DNA of 64,000 nucleotides from Desulfomonile tiedjei DSM 6799. GTDB taxonomy: Bacteria; Desulfobacterota; Desulfomonilia; Desulfomonilales; Desulfomonilaceae. A program made the position numbers and the translations under genes. The notes beneath the pieces are model-generated. The model was not told the DNA's origin. It did not search any database and saw nothing but the letters and a program-made list of their open reading frames with translations. Positions 1 through 8,136 of this stretch are shown piece by piece. Numbering within the stretch: position 1 is the stretch's first letter; the number at the start of each line of letters is the position of its first letter. The stretch spans positions 558,001 to 622,000 of the forward strand of contig NC_018025.1 in assembly GCF_000266945.1 (NCBI RefSeq), written 5' to 3'.

Positions 1-885
1 GCTGGGATTGAACTCCACGATACGCTGGTCAAGATCGGTGGTAATTATCATATCTTCCGAGCATCTGAGAATGCCTTCCAGATACCCGGTCTCCTTTGCA
101 AGCGCCTCGGTTCTCGTCCACATTTCTTTGGCCAAGTTTCCGGCCAGTTTGCGGTATCGCTCCTCGGATTGTCTCAATCGAGCCCAGAGATCCGAGACTT
201 CCACTTGTCTGCCGATGAGGCCTGCGGACTCCTCGAGGAAATATGTCTCCTCCGGGATCTGTTTTCGAGTCTCGGGATATGAAGCAACCAGTCTTCCTCT
301 TACCTTGCCCTCGACCATTATTTCCTGGACAAACTCGGTTCCTGTTTCCTCGGGTTTGTCTCCGTAGACCTTGTCGTCAAGTTCGAGCCATACGTGTGTA
401 GAGCCCTCCAATCCGGAAATGACGTGTACCAGGGCACTATCCATTTTTTCTGCAAAAGGGGCGTTGCTCATAAGCTTGCGGCTCACGAGCAGCAACGAAG
501 AAAGCTTGTGGAGGAGTGGGGGACGCATCGATAGGTTATTTTTCTCAATCATTTCCGGAGTTCCATCGTTGACCGTACGGATAATTTCGAGAACCAGCCC
601 CTCTTGCTCGTCATGAAGGTGTTTAACGTCTATCAGGTACGAGCAACCGCATCGAGATTGCACCTGCCCTATTACGGGATCCCCGTAACCTCTGGATAAA
701 TCCTGAAAAGAACAAAACGGACAAATATCATCCAGCCCGGCCAGTGCTTTGTAACATTTCCGCCCCACCGCATTGCCGAACCGATTTACTGAACGACTGT
801 TCATGCATACTATTCTGGCGTCAGCACCAATGAGACACGCACAATCAGATATACTCTCAATAAGTGTCTCTGCTAAAACCCTCAC
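1..885 (-). CDS. PAS-domain sensor protein, N-terminal part (runs off the window)
   Basis: The minus frame is open from 885 to the window edge (295 codons, no stop), so only the N-terminal part is present. Start GTG at 885 is preceded by GAGGA six bases upstream and by an in-frame TGA five codons upstream. The first ~90 residues look like a PAS domain with an unusual cysteine set (CYK...ICPFC, then CGC). A middle region of about 110 residues (GAF-like or linker) and a short helical linker follow. A second PAS begins at the window edge (EGILRCSEDMIITTDLDQRIVEFN). Such proteins are usually cytoplasmic histidine kinases or PAS/sigma-54 regulators; the output domain lies outside the window, so kinase identity is inferred. 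Plus-strand ORFs over this stretch are shadows. Confidence 0.75.
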   Translation of the reverse strand, partial: MRVLAETLIESISDCACLIGADARIVCMNSRSVNRFGNAVGRKCYKALAGLDDICPFCSFQDLSRGYGDPVIGQVQSRCGCSYLIDVKHLHDEQEGLVLEIIRTVNDGTPEMIEKNNLSMRPPLLHKLSSLLLVSRKLMSNAPFAEKMDSALVHVISGLEGSTHVWLELDDKVYGDKPEETGTEFVQEIMVEGKVRGRLVASYPETRKQIPEETYFLEESAGLIGRQVEVSDLWARLRQSEERYRKLAGNLAKEMWTRTEALAKETGYLEGILRCSEDMIITTDLDQRIVEFNPS

Positions 886-1237
886 ACTGTATCCTCAACG
901 AATTGTTAAGTAAATCTACATTCTGGCCAAAGGGCCGCAAGGTCGTTCACTCGGGAAGAAAGGAGATCCCGCCCGCGAACATCGTTGAGAAGGCGCGCAC
1001 GCTTGGAAGAGTTCCGATTCAACACTTCAGTAGCTATCGCAAGTTGGCACGGAAGTCAACGGTTTCCACCCCTTGCTGCTGGAGGTGGAAGCAGCAATGA
1101 CATTTGCTTGCGACACCAAGGTATGTTCCATTGCTGAGATCCGATTTGTATTCACGCGAAATTTTTTGTTGCGGTTTGACTATCCCGTCTCCCCAATGCT
1201 AGATTACAGCTAATTGTTCTTCTGACCGGAGGGGCTG
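886..1237. other. Intergenic region, divergent promoters presumed
   Basis: This gap separates the PAS gene (minus) and rmlA (plus). A 78-codon plus ORF overlaps its left part but has no Shine-Dalgarno sequence or recognisable protein. Apart from the promoter-like boxes described separately I see no gene or repeat here. Confidence 0.5.
1176..1205 (+). promoter_or_regulatory. Candidate sigma-70 promoter of rmlA
   Basis: TTGACT at 1176-1181 and TAGATT at 1200-1205 are separated by 18 bases and lie about 30 bases before the rmlA start. The boxes are seen by eye; transcription from here is inference. Confidence 0.4.
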
Positions 1238-1966
1238 ATGAAAGGCGTTGTTCTAGCCGGAGGACTCGGGACGCGGTTATATCCGCTGACAAAAATAACA
1301 AATAAGCACTTACTCCCTGTTTATAACAGGCCTATGATAACGTATCCCATCGAATGCCTTGTCAAGGCCGGTATAAAGGATATTCTGGTGGTGACAGGCG
1401 GTAATAATCCGGGTGATTTTCTTCGACTCCTTGGAAATGGTAAGCAGTATGGCGTGGAGCAGATCAACTATGCATACCAGGAAGGAGAAGGCGGAATAGC
1501 AGAAGCTTTGGCGCTTGCCCAGGCGCATGCCGCTCGATCCAAGATCTGTGTAGTACTGGGTGACAATCTCATAGAGAAGAATATCATCCATGCAGTCCGG
1601 GATTTTGAGCAGCAGGAACAGGGGGCTAGAATACTTCTCAAAGAAGTGGATGACCCCCAGAGGTTTGGCGTACCCATATTTCAGGACGGCAGGCTGATAA
1701 AAATCGAGGAAAAACCGAAAAATCCGTCTTCCTCGTATGCTGTCACCGGTATCTATATGTACGATGGACAAGTTTTTGATTACATCGATACCTTAACTCC
1801 CTCTCAAAGAGGTGAATTGGAAATAACCGACGTAAATAACATCTACATAGACCGAAATGCCATGAGCTGGTCCATTCTGGACGGATGGTGGACAGATGCC
1901 GGAACCTTCGATTCTCTTTTGAGAGCATCCAACCTCGTAGCTCAGGGAGGCGCAAACAAGATTTGA
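1238..1966 (+). CDS. rmlA: Glucose-1-phosphate thymidylyltransferase, short form
   Basis: Makes dTDP-glucose from glucose 1-phosphate and dTTP, the first step to dTDP-deoxysugars. The N-terminus carries the nucleotidyltransferase signature GGLGTRLYPLT (residues 8-18), then the HLLPVYNRPMI sugar-nucleotide loop, the GDN metal-binding motif near residue 109 and EEKP near residue 156. At 242 residues it is about 50 shorter than classical RmlA and belongs to the short group that lacks the C-terminal allosteric extension. GGAGGGG precedes the ATG. The stop overlaps the proposed TTG start of the next gene, so rmlA and rmlC are probably translationally coupled. Other sugar-1-phosphate nucleotidyltransferases share the fold, but the rmlC/rmlB neighbours support thymidylyltransferase. 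Confidence 0.88.
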   Translation: MKGVVLAGGLGTRLYPLTKITNKHLLPVYNRPMITYPIECLVKAGIKDILVVTGGNNPGDFLRLLGNGKQYGVEQINYAYQEGEGGIAEALALAQAHAARSKICVVLGDNLIEKNIIHAVRDFEQQEQGARILLKEVDDPQRFGVPIFQDGRLIKIEEKPKNPSSSYAVTGIYMYDGQVFDYIDTLTPSQRGELEITDVNNIYIDRNAMSWSILDGWWTDAGTFDSLLRASNLVAQGGANKI

Positions 1967-2466
1967 CAGAGGAAATCACTCGAACGAAATTTCTGCAGCC
2001 GGAGAAGAAGCCCATCGATGGCGTGATAATTCACCCTCTACGGGTTATACCCGACGAACGTGGCCGTCTCATGGAAATAATGCGGAGGGACGATCCTTTC
2101 TTTAACGGTTTCGGCCAGGTATATATGACAACCGTATACCCCGGAGTCGTCAAGGCGTGGCATTATCATGCAGTTCAAGTTGACCGGTTCACCTGTATAA
2201 AAGGTATGATAAAGGCTGTCCTGTACGACGACCGCGAGAATTCTCCTACCCGCGGGGCTCTTAATGAAATTTTCATGGGTGAGCACAATCCATGCCTCGT
2301 GGTGATTCCGGCGGGAGTGTACCATGGGTGGAAATGTGTAGGCGAATCCGAAGCATATGTTGTTAATGTGCCTTCCGAACCGTACAATCGTACAGATCCT
2401 GACGAGTACCGTCTTGACCCGCATGTTGGGGGAATTCCGTACGATTGGTCCAGAGTTGACGGATAG
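1963..2466 (+). CDS. rmlC: dTDP-4-dehydrorhamnose 3,5-epimerase family protein (RmlC-like)
   Basis: Cupin-fold epimerase acting on dTDP-4-keto-6-deoxyglucose. Visible family features are WHYH (the position of the catalytic His in RmlC), IPAGVYHGW, the NVPSEPY strand, and a C-terminal PDEYRL...IPYDW resembling the family end. I place the start at TTG 1963, overlapping the rmlA stop (TTGA), with GGGAGG about 12 bases upstream, giving 167 residues. The frame stays open to 1885, but that extension lies wholly inside rmlA and reads as non-homologous. The sequence is divergent from classical RmlC (YH instead of the usual LHFQ), so it could be a related dTDP-keto sugar isomerase. Sits between rmlA and rmlB. 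Confidence 0.75.
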   Translation: MTEEITRTKFLQPEKKPIDGVIIHPLRVIPDERGRLMEIMRRDDPFFNGFGQVYMTTVYPGVVKAWHYHAVQVDRFTCIKGMIKAVLYDDRENSPTRGALNEIFMGEHNPCLVVIPAGVYHGWKCVGESEAYVVNVPSEPYNRTDPDEYRLDPHVGGIPYDWSRVDG

Positions 2467-2576
2467 GTCAGATTAGTCGGAAATAGATTATGTCCTGAGT
2501 TCATCTGAGAGTCAGTTAGAAATTCTGGTAATGGCTGTCCCTGGTCCTGCGGATCAGAGCAAGTGCAGATCGGGTA

Positions 2577-2646
2577 GTGTGGGTGCCCAGTAGCGACCGC
2601 CTCTGTGCCGGCCATCCGGGACGGGCAGGCACGAGACCTGCCTCTA
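2577..2646. repeat. Degenerate GTGCCGG-type repeat fragment
   Basis: The run from GGGTGCCCAGTAG through CTCTGTGCCGG to GGCAGGCACGAGACCTGCC closely matches the core of the 212-bp element at 35215-35426 (GGGTGCCCGGTAG, CTCCGTGCCGG, GGCAGGCACAAGACCTGCC). No clear terminal inverted repeats remain, so it is probably a decayed copy. It lies in the 326-base gap between rmlC and rmlB, which otherwise shows no gene. Confidence 0.55.
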
Positions 2647-2792
2647 CAAATTCGGAACCTAGCTAAGGGCATAATCTGTTCAGAAATAGAAGTGTGTCAA
2701 AGATTCTTGAGTCAGGATTCGGGGCAGAACTCGTGCAAGAAGTCCTGTCCTGATTTTCATTCCTTGAGGATACTGACTTCGCTGAGGTGTTG

Positions 2793-3836
2793 ATGAAACT
2801 CTTGGTCACAGGCGGGTGCGGATTCATTGGTTCAAATTTTGTCTTTCATATGCTCGAGTCCTACCCTGACGTGAGCATAGTCAATTTGGACCTGCTCACC
2901 TACGCAGGAAACCTGGAAAATTTACAGGACGTTACTTCGTATGGGGAACGCCATCGTTTCGTTCGAGGCGATATTTCCGATCCGGATATGGTGTGTAGCC
3001 TTATCTCGGAAAAGCCGGATGTGGTGGTGAACTTTGCCGCGGAATCGCATGTGGATCGTTCCATTATGGATTGTTGCGCCTTCATTCACACAAACATTCG
3101 AGGCACCCAGGTTTTGCTCGACGCATGTCGCCAGTACAAGATTCCCCGGTTCGTTCAGATTTCCACAGATGAAGTGTATGGTTCGCTGGCGCTCGACGAT
3201 CCTCCGTTCTGCGAAACAAACCAGATTTGCCCGAACAGTCCTTATGCAGCAAGCAAGGCATCTGCAGACCTTCTGGTGCGCTCGTACCATAAAACGTACG
3301 GGATGGATTGTGTTATCACGCGATGTTCGAACAACTACGGACCTTATCAGTTTCCTGAGAAACTCATCCCTCTGATGATCACCAATGCACTTCACGATTT
3401 TCAGCTTCCCGTTTATGGAGACGGACTGAATGTCCGGGATTGGATCCATGTGCAGGATCACTGCAGGGCCATCGATCTGGCGATCCGAAAAGGTCGGACC
3501 GGTGAGGTATACAATATAGGAGCGGATTCAGAGTTTCCGAACATCGAAATCGTGAAACATATTCTGGATCGCTTGTCAAAGTCACATTCGCTTATTACCT
3601 TTGTGAAGGATAGGCCCGGGCACGATCGCAGATACGCGATGAATGCAGCCAAAATGAGAAATGAGTTAGGCTGGCAACCTCTTGTGGACTTCAGAGAAGG
3701 TCTGAACCAGACCATTTCATGGTATATCGAACATGAAATGTGGTGGCAGCGAATCAAGAGCGGCCAATACCTCAATTACTATGAGGAATGGTACGGCAGT
3801 TCTTTGGGCGGTGCCGCAACAAAGACATCGTCCTGA
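2793..3836 (+). CDS. rmlB: dTDP-glucose 4,6-dehydratase
   Basis: Extended short-chain dehydrogenase converting dTDP-glucose to dTDP-4-keto-6-deoxyglucose. Rossmann motif GGCGFIGSNF lies at residues 7-16, followed by NLDLLTYAGN, the AAESHVDRS loop, STDEVYG with the catalytic Asp-Glu after the Thr, and the YAASK active-site Tyr/Lys, then NNYGPYQFPEKLIP. All are hallmarks of RmlB rather than GalE. ATG 2793 has GAGG five bases upstream; a GTG two codons earlier is possible. Length of 347 residues is typical. The 326-base gap from rmlC contains a repeat remnant, which may have split an originally tighter rmlA-C-B operon. No rmlD is present nearby. Confidence 0.93.
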   Translation: MKLLVTGGCGFIGSNFVFHMLESYPDVSIVNLDLLTYAGNLENLQDVTSYGERHRFVRGDISDPDMVCSLISEKPDVVVNFAAESHVDRSIMDCCAFIHTNIRGTQVLLDACRQYKIPRFVQISTDEVYGSLALDDPPFCETNQICPNSPYAASKASADLLVRSYHKTYGMDCVITRCSNNYGPYQFPEKLIPLMITNALHDFQLPVYGDGLNVRDWIHVQDHCRAIDLAIRKGRTGEVYNIGADSEFPNIEIVKHILDRLSKSHSLITFVKDRPGHDRRYAMNAAKMRNELGWQPLVDFREGLNQTISWYIEHEMWWQRIKSGQYLNYYEEWYGSSLGGAATKTSS

Positions 3837-3882
3837 ACCTCTGGAATAGTACAGCCGGCAAGATCGGCCGTGAACAATCCCT

Positions 3883-4950
3883 ATGATCCTACCGAGACGT
3901 AAAACCAGAAGAATTTCCATTGGAAATGTGCCCATAGGAGATTTCGCTCCTATCGCGGTCCAATCTATGACCAACACCGACACCCGGGATGCCAAAACCA
4001 CGTTGAGGCAAATCCGAAGGCTGGAAAAGGCCGGATGCGAGATCGTGCGGCTCGGCGTTCCCGATATGGATGCCGCCCGGAACCTGGGCACGATAAAGAA
4101 AGGCTCCAGCATTCCGATTATTGCTGATATTCATTTCGATTATCGGCTCGCACTGGAGGCACTCAAGCAAGGAGTCGACGGGCTCAGGCTGAATCCCGGC
4201 AACATTCGAGACGGGAAAAAAGTTCGTGAAGTCACGAAGGCAGCCCTTGAACGAAACGTGCCGATCCGCATCGGTGTCAATGCAGGTTCTTTGGATAAAG
4301 ATCTGATTGTCAAATATGGAGGCTCAACTCCCGAGGCAATGGTGGAAAGCGCTCTGAGCCACGTCGATATTTTGGAAAAAGCCGGTTTTTCTCTGATCAA
4401 AATATCTTTGAAAGCTTCCGATGTGCTGAGAACGGTTGCCGCATATAGCCTTCTGGCACAGAAGGTCGATTATCCGCTTCATGTAGGAATAACCGAAGCC
4501 GGAACTCTCTTGCCGGGTGCAATCAAATCCGGGGTGGGGATAGGGCTGATTCTCTCCGATGGAATAGGCGACACTATCCGCGTGTCTTTAACTGCTGCAC
4601 CGGAATACGAAATACAAGCTGCGTTTTCGCTGTTGAACGCTCTGGGATTGAGACGACGAGGGGTTGAGATAATTTCCTGTCCCACCTGCTCCAGGACGGA
4701 AATCGACCTCATCGGGTTGGCTCGGAAAGTGGAAAAGGCTCTGGCCGGAGTTCGCACGCCATTGAAAGTTGCGGTCATGGGGTGCACGGTCAATGGACCG
4801 GGTGAAGCGAAAGAAGCCGATATCGGCATTGCAGGCGGAAAAGGTCGAGGAATCATCTTCAAGGATGGAAAGATCCTCGGCACCTTTGATGAGAAAGATC
4901 TTTTCAGAGCACTTCTCGATGAAATACGGCATATGACCGGCGAACCGTAG
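3883..4950 (+). CDS. ispG: 4-hydroxy-3-methylbut-2-enyl diphosphate synthase (flavodoxin/ferredoxin type)
   Basis: Iron-sulfur enzyme of the MEP isoprenoid pathway, reducing MEcPP to HMBPP. It has the N-terminal TIM-barrel start VPIGDFAPIAVQSMTNTDTRD, ADIHFDYRLAL, RLNPGNI and RIGVNAGSL. The C-terminal [4Fe-4S] ligands occur as SCPTCSR (two Cys near residue 267) and MGCTVNGPGEAKEADIGIAGG. At 355 residues it is the short bacterial form without the plant/chlamydial insert. It follows rmlB by 46 bases but is functionally unrelated, so co-transcription is only possible. The start is the first ATG of the frame; the Shine-Dalgarno is weak. Confidence 0.95.
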   Translation: MILPRRKTRRISIGNVPIGDFAPIAVQSMTNTDTRDAKTTLRQIRRLEKAGCEIVRLGVPDMDAARNLGTIKKGSSIPIIADIHFDYRLALEALKQGVDGLRLNPGNIRDGKKVREVTKAALERNVPIRIGVNAGSLDKDLIVKYGGSTPEAMVESALSHVDILEKAGFSLIKISLKASDVLRTVAAYSLLAQKVDYPLHVGITEAGTLLPGAIKSGVGIGLILSDGIGDTIRVSLTAAPEYEIQAAFSLLNALGLRRRGVEIISCPTCSRTEIDLIGLARKVEKALAGVRTPLKVAVMGCTVNGPGEAKEADIGIAGGKGRGIIFKDGKILGTFDEKDLFRALLDEIRHMTGEP

Positions 4951-5015
4951 GACATTCCGCGTCAGGAGACGGTTTTCTTTAAGAAAGAATAGAAGTTTGC
5001 TCCACAATCATTTTG

Positions 5016-5209
5016 TTATATAGCAGTTGACACAATTTCTGACGTTTTGAACACCCTACCCCTTTATAAAGAACGGTAGGGCCCGGCGTCTCTGCCGGGC
5101 CGAACTGGTTGATTTGTTATGAAAAATGTGCCGGCACGGAGGCACGGCACCCACCGATTTTCGAGAAGCGCTTTTCGCAATCAGACAAAAATTTTGACAT
5201 TCGTTATAA
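5016..5209. repeat. Family A palindromic repeat (MITE-like), copy A1
   Basis: This 194-bp unit starts TTATATAGCAGTTGACACAA and ends, read inward on the other strand, TTATAACGAATGTCAAAAT, an imperfect terminal inverted repeat. The core carries two GC-rich hairpins (GGGCCCGGCG...GCCGGGCC and GTGCCGGCAC...GCACGGCAC) separated by a TTGATTTGT spacer. The same architecture recurs at 22968, 35103, 52326, 59555 and 63789. There is no ORF. Function is unknown; a non-autonomous transposable element is the simplest reading. Confidence 0.75.
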
Positions 5210-5380
5210 GTGTTCTGCCATTCGGAAATCCAGATACTCCAGGATATCGTAAAAGAGGACGGAAGCGATTCTACGCTTAACGCGGAATTCTCCTGATCAT
5301 GTGATTACTTTCATGGGTAATGAGATGGAGTCCGTTATCCTCTAGTAACTCAAAGGATTTCAGAACGATTGAGAACAAAA

Positions 5381-5410
5381 GTGACATTCGACCGCGGGCT
5401 GTGATATAGT
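5381..5410 (+). promoter_or_regulatory. Candidate promoter of the proline-rich exported protein
   Basis: GTGACA (5381-5386) and TATAGT (5405-5410) are 18 bases apart and lie 32 bases before the ATG at 5442. The match to sigma-70 consensus is good by eye; not tested. Confidence 0.45.
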
Positions 5411-5441
5411 CCCTTGCCAATTCTCGGGAGATTGGGGTTAA

Positions 5442-6005
5442 ATGGTTAGAGTAATTGCAGCAATTTTCTTTTGCGGGGTAATGGTGTGTACGGTCGTTCC
5501 GGTTTTCGGTCAGGATTTTCCGTACAGTGTTCCTCAGGCACCGGAGTTCGACGGCAGTTCACGATCGTCTGAAGCGGTTCCCAGAGCTCGTTCACGGCAG
5601 CAGCCCGAACACGATCAGGTTGATTACAGGAGCGTACGGCCGTATGCTCCGCAGGAGCCGGCGTCAATGCAACAACAACCGTACCGGGAAAATGGAAGCC
5701 GCGCGCCTCAAATCAGTCCCGCACCAGTGAATCCGTACGAAGCATCCCAGCAAGTCAGGCATGTTCCGCAGCAACCGGCGCCAATGAGACCGCCGGCAAA
5801 TGTCAGACAACCTCAACCGCAACAGGAGCAGCGACCCGACTGTTCCATGTACCCCATGATGATTGCACAGTCAAAATCGGAACCAGAAATGCAGATGGTT
5901 GCACGCCAGTATCTTACGTGTCTCATGAAAAGCGGGTGGAATCAGGATCAGGCTAAACAGCACGTCATAGCCACCATTGAGAGCACCTTCAGGTTGACCC
6001 GGTAG
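5442..6005 (+). CDS. Exported proline/glutamine-rich protein of unknown function
   Basis: 187 residues. Residues 1-23 form a signal peptide (hydrophobic IAAIFFCGVMVCTVV, cleavage expected near VFGQ). The middle, about residues 30-130, is low-complexity and rich in Pro, Gln, Arg and Ser (repeated QQP, PQP). The C-terminal ~55 residues are ordered-looking, with two cysteines and amphipathic helices (SEPEMQMVARQYLTCLMKSGW). I do not recognise a family. A sigma-70-like promoter lies directly upstream, and the convergent SEC-C gene begins 18 bases past the stop. It probably functions in the periplasm or at the outer membrane. The frame is supported by the signal peptide and by coding-like third-position use. 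Confidence 0.65.
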   Translation: MVRVIAAIFFCGVMVCTVVPVFGQDFPYSVPQAPEFDGSSRSSEAVPRARSRQQPEHDQVDYRSVRPYAPQEPASMQQQPYRENGSRAPQISPAPVNPYEASQQVRHVPQQPAPMRPPANVRQPQPQQEQRPDCSMYPMMIAQSKSEPEMQMVARQYLTCLMKSGWNQDQAKQHVIATIESTFRLTR

Positions 6006-6023
6006 GCGTGTTTCTGTCGAGTC

Positions 6024-6320
6024 TCAAGCCCCGCAGCAACGTTTGTATTTTTTCCCGGAACCGCACGGACAAGGTGCATTGAGAGCCGGTAAAACTGTTT
6101 TCGCAGGAGCTTGCGTTTTTTCAGTGACCCAGTTCCATCCGTGAACCTTCACGTATCGATAAATAACATACACTGTGGTGCCGATGAGAACTGCCCACAC
6201 AGCGATCAGCCCGATGCTTTCACGCTGGTCGAACGATCCGGATGACAAAAACCACCCGAGTGCAACAGTCCAAACCGCTATCCATCCAATACCGTACCAG
6301 GGGCTTTTGATCTTTTTCAT
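6024..6320 (-). CDS. Small membrane protein with C-terminal SEC-C zinc motif
   Basis: 98 residues. Two hydrophobic stretches (about residues 10-30 and 35-55) predict a membrane hairpin. The last 20 residues are a SEC-C motif, PCPCGSGKKYKRCC, the zinc-binding tail first known from SecA and also found on many small unrelated proteins. A basic/proline linker joins the two parts. Function is unknown; SEC-C motifs bind zinc and often contact ribosomes or nucleic acid. The gene is convergent with the proline-rich exported protein gene. The ribosome-binding site is weak. Confidence 0.7.
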   Translation of the reverse strand: MKKIKSPWYGIGWIAVWTVALGWFLSSGSFDQRESIGLIAVWAVLIGTTVYVIYRYVKVHGWNWVTEKTQAPAKTVLPALNAPCPCGSGKKYKRCCGA

Positions 6321-6453
6321 CCCATAGGAAATAACAGGTGAGGACTCCTGAGGTCAAGCTGATAGAGAATTCTTGACGCAGTCCGGAAATACGAGGTAAT
6401 CTCGGCTATTGTGAATTTCGGGTTGAACCTCTTCTTCATTGGAGCGGATTTTC

Positions 6454-8100
6454 ATGGCAAATAAAGCCGCTGGAACAATTGTCTTTTTCATTGTAATGGC
6501 ATGTCTTACGGGCTGCGATCCGGAAGCTCTCGTCAAGAGAAAGGTTCCTGAACCAATCCAGGATCTTCTCACCCTCGGTTCCGCTGCAAGCCTCAAAACG
6601 CCTTTGACACCTGAGGCAATTCAAATCGTTTCCCCAAAAAAGGATACCGTGTATCCGTCTCACCAACCGACGACATTTCAAGTAAACCTCAAAGCGCCTG
6701 GAGACAAGCCTTTTGAGGACCCGATTATAACGTGGACGCTTTTTCCGGAAGGAAAAGGTCAACAGCCTCTTGGTAACGGGTTGTCGCTCAAGAAGAAACT
6801 GGAACCCGGTAAATACAGAGTAGAAGTCACTCTGGCCGTGAAAGACCAAAAAGTCAGCCAGACCATAAATTTCCGACAAGCAATGATGATGAGAGGAAAG
6901 ACGGTCCTTGCTAACGGGAAACCGGTTGCAGGCGTTGAACTGGAACTGAAAGATCTGGATGAGAATTTGATCTCAAAGACTCAGTCTGGAGACAACGGCA
7001 CGTTTATCGTTGAAATCCCTTCAGATAATCCTTTCAGATTGTCTCCCTCGAAGAAAAAATTTTCCTTCAATCCACTGAGCAAAGTCATAAAATATAATCC
7101 TGAAGAACAAATAGATTTTACCGGATTTGAGGTGGAGATCTCCGACGTTCTCCTGGTAGCGTCCGTGGATGCGACAGAACCCGCATTAAGCATTTGCCCG
7201 TATCAGGAACTCTATCTGAAATACAAGCTTCAATCCGACACTCCGCCCAAAAAGATTGAAGCACAGCTTATTCAGCGGGAAAAAGAAAGCGAACGGCTTC
7301 ATTCTTTTGAGGATATCAGCACCACGGAAAAAATAGGCGAGCCCCTGAAGCTCAAAGCTCCCCTGCTTCACGGTCCTCTTGCTCCGCATTACAGACTTCG
7401 GCTAGTCGTGACGGACGAACACGGTCAGAAATTCTCAATGGAAAGCCGTGATCTGTATTCAATGGACATGGCCGCCTGCATCAAGAGCAAGATGGCTCAA
7501 GCCGTAGCATTGCAGACCAAAGGAGAATTGGAGCCGGCGATAAAAGAGTACAATCAGGTAGAAGAACTCTACAGAAACGTGCACGAACCAGCCTTATACA
7601 CATCGCTTATGGAGAAATTGTACTTCAATCGCGGCCTCGCGAGGCTTGCTCTTGCTCTGAATGCCGACTCCGGAAATAGACAGAGGTTCCTGAGCACGTC
7701 TTCCCAGGACTTCAATGCGGTCCTGAAACTTCACAAGAACGATATAGAAGCTTTATTCTACAGGGGGCTCATAAGCCATCTGGCGAAAGGATACGATCCG
7801 GCCATTCAGGACTATACGGATGTTCTGCAATCAGACCCGAATTATCCCCTGATTACGCAACTCCGCGGAATGGCATTTGTCGGTACCGGAGTGAAGAGGA
7901 ATCTCTTATCCGCAATATATGATTTTGGCGACGCTCTGCGGGCGAACTCGTCCAATAAAGACTTAAGAAAGATCCGAGCCGAAACCCTAAAGCTCTATGC
8001 TGAAAATCAAAATGAAAAAGACGATTCGGTGCTGGATTCGTCCCGCATTCGGCTTCCGAAACCTGAAGAGGGACTGGATCTACAGAAGATTCGCAAATAG
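6454..8100 (+). CDS. TPR-containing lipoprotein of unknown function
   Basis: 548 residues. The N-terminus is a lipoprotein signal: hydrophobic TIVFFIVMACLTGC with lipobox LTGC, modified Cys near residue 21. Residues ~50-330 contain beta-rich segments with a carboxypeptidase-regulatory-like motif (GKTVLANGKPVAGVELELKD). Residues ~345-500 hold TPR-like helices (ALQTKGELEPAIKEYNQVEELY; ALFYRGLISHLAKGYDPAIQDYTDVL). I choose ATG 6454 (GGAG ten bases upstream) over an in-frame TTG five codons earlier. It is probably anchored in the outer or inner membrane and makes protein contacts. A second lipoprotein follows, so the two may be co-transcribed and act together; this is inference. Confidence 0.75.
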   Translation: MANKAAGTIVFFIVMACLTGCDPEALVKRKVPEPIQDLLTLGSAASLKTPLTPEAIQIVSPKKDTVYPSHQPTTFQVNLKAPGDKPFEDPIITWTLFPEGKGQQPLGNGLSLKKKLEPGKYRVEVTLAVKDQKVSQTINFRQAMMMRGKTVLANGKPVAGVELELKDLDENLISKTQSGDNGTFIVEIPSDNPFRLSPSKKKFSFNPLSKVIKYNPEEQIDFTGFEVEISDVLLVASVDATEPALSICPYQELYLKYKLQSDTPPKKIEAQLIQREKESERLHSFEDISTTEKIGEPLKLKAPLLHGPLAPHYRLRLVVTDEHGQKFSMESRDLYSMDMAACIKSKMAQAVALQTKGELEPAIKEYNQVEELYRNVHEPALYTSLMEKLYFNRGLARLALALNADSGNRQRFLSTSSQDFNAVLKLHKNDIEALFYRGLISHLAKGYDPAIQDYTDVLQSDPNYPLITQLRGMAFVGTGVKRNLLSAIYDFGDALRANSSNKDLRKIRAETLKLYAENQNEKDDSVLDSSRIRLPKPEEGLDLQKIRK

Positions 8101-8136
8101 AAGATTCATTGGTAAAATGGAAATAGCTGCAAATTC

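Noticed and set aside
8-616. Two plus-strand ORFs at the left edge (119 and 81 codons)
   Set aside because: They lie opposite a continuous minus-strand frame that reads as PAS domains and has a good GTG start with GAGGA; the plus frames show no protein family.
864-1100. 78-codon plus ORF before rmlA
   Set aside because: No ribosome-binding site or recognisable sequence, and it overlaps the start of the PAS gene on the other strand.
1885-1962. N-terminal extension of the RmlC-like frame
   Set aside because: It lies entirely within rmlA; family similarity begins after TTG 1963.
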